From positions 310,001-374,000 of the forward strand of contig JAGYXB010000694.1 in NCBI GenBank assembly GCA_022495005.1: a stretch of 64,000 nucleotides of DNA, read 5' to 3'. Position numbers and translations under genes: made by a program. The notes under the pieces were generated by a model. It saw only the letters and a program-made list of their open reading frames with translations, was not told the DNA's origin and did no database searches. Each line of letters begins with the position of its first letter. The first letter of the stretch is position 1. Source of the stretch: Rhyacophila brunnea (lineage: Eukaryota > Arthropoda > Insecta > Trichoptera > Rhyacophilidae). Positions 59,421-64,000 of this stretch are shown piece by piece.

Positions 59421-60136
59421 TAGATCAGATGCGAGAAGGTTTTCTCTACGCTCTGCTGAAAATACCCAAGCCGCAAAAAAAATATTCTTGAAATAAAATA
59501 CTATTTACAATTTTACATTTTAATACCATGTTGTTGCTAAAGTGCCATTATCTCAGCTCGAAATTATTGTAAACTGGCTACATTGTGCATAATTACGTTC
59601 AATTTTCTTTAAAATATATCACAAATTGTACTGTACATTCTTCAGTAAACTATAGTTATTTAAACTCACATCTATCACTATCTAGGTGCATTCTCATATC
59701 TATGTTCATGGGTCATAGACGAATCGGTAGCACAAAAAAGTACCCATTCAGACGAATGAATTTAAATCCCATTCGGTCGAATTTATTACTTTATGTTTCC
59801 AAGGTTTTTCAAAATTGTGTATAGAATCTAATATATTGAATAAATATATTGTACGTTCAGTACTTAATAAATTAACAATAGTATTTTTACATTTTAGTGA
59901 ATAAATATTAATTTTGAGTTCAGATATTGCAAAAATTTAGGCATATAAAAAACAGAATGAATTATTAAATGTCACAAAAGCATGTATTATTTTCAAATGA
60001 TTAATTTAAGCCGGTCAGAGAGCTTACAGAGGAATATTATTAAGTACCGGACTTCTACGGGTCCAAACCACAACAGGCTTACATCCCGCTGAAGCTCTCC
60101 CTTCTCACATTACCTTCACACCAGCCACCATACCGT
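59421..60136. other. AT-rich DNA, nothing assigned
   Basis: The 79-codon frame at 59585-59824 is not recognised. No delimited element was found. Confidence 0.4.
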
Positions 60137-60144
60137 ATCTACAC

Positions 60145-61332
60145 CAGTGGCGCACCCAGGATTTAATAATGGGGGAGGGCCAAGGAGGAGAATGTAAATT
60201 AGTCCCATCGGCTCTTTTCCTTCTTCATATAATTATTTTTACATATTTTCACAATAAATGGCGGTATATTTGTATAGTCTCTCCTAAGCGGCGGTAACCG
60301 TTGAGCGTGTCATCAGCGACTGGCTGATTGGAATTGACTGACGGCGACCTTGCTGGACATGTGCGCCTAGTATGCTAAAACGTTACTCAAATATTATCGG
60401 CTGTGCTACCCGCTTGGTCTAGAGAGCTACAATATTTATGCCGAATTCCACTGAAAAAAAATGTTCTTTTGATTTACATCACCACCAACTAGTGGGTGTA
60501 GTCAATCTTTTCGCTGAATGTTTATCGTCGATTTTTGGTTTTTTTAATATTGAGGTTCCAAAATATTAATTGAAAATGGACAAAAAAAGTATAAGTGCAT
60601 TTAACTTATACACAAACCTACTCAACACAACACAGCCTAATTTTTCGTTTATCGGTCTTTTGTCTATTGCACTCGGTGTACCTACATCATGGCCCCACAT
60701 CCTGAAACGGCCCCTCAGGCTAGGATATTTGGCGGCTCCCCTACCTACCGATAAGATTAAAGGCAGTGTGAAATACTACATTAACGTTTTTCAAATTGTG
60801 TTTTAGTTCAAATTAAGGGTACTTATACAGTGAATTATTGGCGATTTTTAATACATCTACTTTAATAATGGAGCTGTCAAATATCGACACATAATAATTA
60901 GAAAATATATTGCACAGTTATATAATATAAATGTTCATGGTCATAAAGTATAAAAGCGCCTTTTTTACTATTAAAGCTAAATTATGATGTGTGTTTATCT
61001 CACTTATCTGGTCAAGCCGACACGCCGGGCCCCCAGGCTAGAGCCTTGTCAGCCCTCCCCAGCCATGACCTACACCATTCCGGAATTCGGGTAGACACCG
61101 AGATTTTTTTGACAGTTCCATTAAGGATTGGGTTTCTAAAAAAACCCGACATTAGTGTTTCAAAATTTTTATGTTAGAAATTAAAATCATTTTTTTGCCG
61201 TGTTTTTATTTGTCTAAGCCCAGCCCAAGGTATAGTTTATTGACTTTCAATTTAAAGTTTAAAATCAACCTGATAATTTTCATGTTTGGGGGGTGCCAGG
61301 GCCCCTTGCCCTCCCCCCTGGGTGCGCCACTG
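60145..61332. mobile_element. 1188-bp non-autonomous hAT element with 8-bp TSD
   Basis: The left end is CAGTGGCGCACCCAGG and the right end CCTGGGTGCGCCACTG, a perfect 16-bp inverted repeat. Flanks are ATCTACAC (60137-60144) and ATCAACAC (61333-61340), an 8-bp duplication with one mismatch. Inside the right end is a G/C-rich GGGGGGTGCCAGGGCCCCTT, typical of this hAT group. Frames inside are short (78 and 62 codons) and not transposase-like, so it depends on a partner element. Confidence 0.88.
60685..60805 (+). repeat. Repeat E, copy inside the hAT element
   Basis: ATGGCCCCACATCCTGAAAC, AGGCTAGGATATTTGGCGG and CCCCTACCTACC recur at 63886-64000. The match implies a related element continues past the right edge of the window. 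Confidence 0.7.
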
Positions 61333-61340
61333 ATCAACAC

Positions 61341-63375
61341 CCTACGATAGGAAAGCTTTTCATCTCTGCGATGGTACTTTTTATTTTATATAAATATCAG
61401 TTATATCAGGAGTTTTAGAGACACATGAAGTTCACAAAATTTGCTATAATTTTAATATGGCTTCTATATTATTCGTGCACGCATACTTCAATAAAATTGA
61501 GGCTTTGATTATAACCCGCTGTCATATTATAGAGAAGCCTCATATAGACTATAATAGAAGATCCGTTGCTAAGGCGCTCTTCCCAATATTCTTATAGAAA
61601 AACTTTACAATAATTTTACTTAGCACTTTCATCCTTCACAATGTCAGGGCACATTTGAGCTATTCGAAATTCCCAAATATGTATAGCATAGACATAACTC
61701 GACTCTGTGTCGTTCAAATTTAGGGCATTTTACAACTTTATCTGGAATGTCCTCCTGAATATGACATTCATAGCTAAAAATTTCTTTTTCCCAAGATGTC
61801 ATCAAAATTTTTTCCCATCGTGTGGCCTAATCTTAGTCTTAATATCAGCTTGAGATTATTCCTGGTCGGAAACGACTCGGAAAACTAGGATACCAGACAT
61901 GGGGAAAGTAGTATGCACTTTGCCCTGTCGTGGGAATCTACCGACATGCTTTGGCACCTTTCTCAATGGACTCCTGTTTATAACGCAATTTAATCATATC
62001 TCGAAAGCCTCCGGTATTTTTATTGTCCGTTCCTTTAACGTCCAATCTTCGACTCTATAGACTACCACCGGTAGTATGCAGAACCTGATTGCTATCCAAT
62101 GAGTGCCCATAGCTATATAATCTCAATTGTTGAAGACATATTTTATTTTTTCAAAAGTAGGTCTTTACATTTAAGTCCTGATCTTAATCTCGTCTCGAGT
62201 TATCATGTAGACACTATAATTTTCAACCAGATTCCGTAGAATCCTAGAGCTCTGCGAATAGTGCCAAGCGCTCCGCGAAAATTTTTGAAATAAAGGTTTT
62301 ACGTGTTCCATTTTTAAACGATTAAGGGCCCACATGTTCAGCGTAGGTCAAAATAGAGGTTTTATGGTATTTTTAAAGCGTGATCCTGGACATTCCTTAA
62401 ACGTTGTACATAATCTATTATAAGATAATACGCCTTATTATCCTTTATATTTATTTTAAACATTTGATGACTGCATAAAGTATTTTTATTACATAAAATA
62501 GTATTCTTTTAAACCTCTCGATCTAATGTTTTAGAATATAGTCATATTTCAGTACATCCATGTGGTGTTAATATTTTTTTGGTTTATTAATTTTTAAACG
62601 CATTTATAAAACCACTAGTAAAATTTTTGTTGACATATTATAGTGAAATGTTTACGATAAAAAATTATATTGATAATCTCTGTAATCCCAAATTTGACAA
62701 GAATTAGGCATGTTATTATTCAAAAAATGGGCAAGATTTACACATTTGAAGATATCTCTAAAGATACGGATTATAAGATATGTTTTTGAACATTCAAGTG
62801 TGATAAACATCCGACGAATAATGATTGTTTTATAATAATTATTAAACTAAGAATAAGATAGTATTTTTTTGGATAAATAGGCTTAATAAGGATAATAAGG
62901 CTTCAAAAATATATAAATAGATTACCTATAACGTTTAAGGAATGTCCAGGGTTATGCTCTGAAAATAACATAAAAGCTCCATTTCGAACTACGCTGAGCA
63001 TGTGAGCCGTTAAGTATTTAAAAAAAATGTTGTTTGATTCGCAACAAACGCATCATTATTTAGGGACAGCACAATATAAGACGGTGGCAAATTGAGAAAG
63101 GAATGCGAACGATATAATTTTGAGAGTATACTACATTTTCACCTGCGGCGCTGAATTGCCACGATTATTATTTATGTATCAGTCAGTTTTTTTTTTATTG
63201 TAATTATAAAATGTAGAAGGGATTAAAATTACTTAAAAATTGCGGTTGTATGTAGTAAGATACATACGGCAACCATTGGAGTTTGCTTGTTGTCGACATT
63301 TTACTTTGTTATAATATATTATCATTGGTTACTGATTTAATTACTTATTGTACCTATTGCGTTTTTTTTATTTTC
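61341..63375. other. AT-rich DNA, nothing assigned
   Basis: A direct or inverted relation exists between GGAATGTCCAGGGTTATGCT (62940) and GATCCTGGACATTCCTTAAA (62382), separated by about 560 bp. These may be the two ends of an element of roughly 620 bp (TTTTGACCTACGCTGAACAT-type flanks on both sides). Nothing coding was found. Confidence 0.4.
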
Positions 63376-63377
63376 TT

Positions 63378-63590
63378 CTCGACCATATCCGATCCTAATA
63401 AGATCATATGGGTCTCCACAGAGTGGAGGTTTGTATTAACAGATTTTATTTTTACGAGAAATGGATGTCAGCCACTTGCTCAACCTATTAAGCCCATACT
63501 CTGACTCAAACACAAATTGAAAAACAATATGTGTATTTGTCAGAACCAGGATTCAAACCTGGAACCCACGATACTATAGGCCGAACTAAC
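63378..63590 (-). mobile_element. tRNA-derived SINE, family S1, copy 5
   Basis: The minus-strand head CGGCCTATAGTATCGTGGGT, then CCAGGTTTGAATCCTGG (B box), is followed by the body AATAGGTTGAGCAAGTGGCT (with variants) and ATATGATCTTATTAGGATCG. The 73-codon frame at 63283 overlaps this SINE. Confidence 0.85.
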
Positions 63591-63639
63591 TAACTACATA
63601 AACGGACGTCAATTTGTCAATACATCTTTTTGTTTGTGT

Positions 63640-63890
63640 GAGCGTTTAAAGTTTAACAGCGTACTTCAGTGAAACGGCAAATAATTTTCAATGGTAGGTA
63701 CGTCGAAATTTCTCACTAGTTGCCAATCGGAGACCGACAGTAGATGTGTCCGCACGTCGATTTGTTTTGTCATGGCGTCGGATGAAAATATTCTTATATC
63801 GTGTAAAGATGACTAAAAAACTTTACGTGTGTACTTAAAAAAGAAAACATCTCAATGAATATAGTATTATTATTAGTAATATAACCATGG
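63640..63890 (-). repeat. Dispersed repeat D, copy 2
   Basis: This is the reverse complement of 22835-23105 (GCGTACTTCAGTGAAACGGC, TGCCAATCGGAG, ATCGTGTAAAGATGACTAAA). It runs directly into repeat E at 63886. Confidence 0.7.
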
Positions 63891-64000
63891 CCCCCACATC
63901 CTGAAGTGGGCCCCAAGGCTAGGATGTTTAGCGGGCCCCCCTACCTATCACCAACATTAACACTACATTAGCGTTTTCCAGAGTGTACGCGGTAAAATTT
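63886..64000 (+). repeat. Repeat E, second copy, cut by the window edge
   Basis: ATGGCCCCCACATCCTGAAG, AGGCTAGGATGTTTAGCGGG and CATTAGCGTTTTCCAGAGTG match 60688-60790, which lies inside the hAT element. Confidence 0.7.

Overview
This window looks like insect nuclear DNA. It is strongly AT-rich, has spliced GT-AG exons, carries pentameric CCTAA/TTAGG telomere-type motifs, and is packed with tRNA-derived SINEs, decayed non-LTR retrotransposons and short inverted-repeat elements. The texture would suit a hemipteran, possibly from the aphid side, but that is an impression and not a proof. There are no bacterial operons, rRNA genes or CRISPR arrays.

One gene can be read with confidence. On the + strand between 2103 and 15836, six exons encode 284 complete residues of a Discs-large (Dlg) type MAGUK scaffold: the end of PDZ1, all of PDZ2, the PDZ2-PDZ3 linker, all of PDZ3, and the conserved segment after PDZ3. 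All five introns obey GT-AG and the reading frame is kept across every junction. The start of PDZ1 must lie before the window. No SH3 or guanylate-kinase exon was recognised in the 48 kb downstream.

The rest is mostly mobile-element debris. Introns of the dlg gene hold a hairpin element with telomere-type repeats and an exact 8-bp target duplication (2609-2827), a 660-bp element whose empty site survives at 37.4 kb (4225-4886), MITEs, a foldback (9921-10126), and LINE remnants (13.5-15.4 kb). From 16 to 34 kb there are more MITEs, SINEs, LINE fragments and AT-rich DNA. From 33.4 to 34.0 kb two direct repeats flank a short minus-strand reading frame with a weak nucleoporin-88-like look. From 35 to 64 kb there are hAT-type elements with 8-bp target duplications (46425-47023 and 60145-61332), a nearly perfect 298-bp palindrome (40656-40953), at least three kinds of LINE 3' end, and SINE copies in both orientations.

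No integrated multi-gene system was found. The points most worth follow-up are the divergent Dlg protein and several well-delimited non-autonomous elements.
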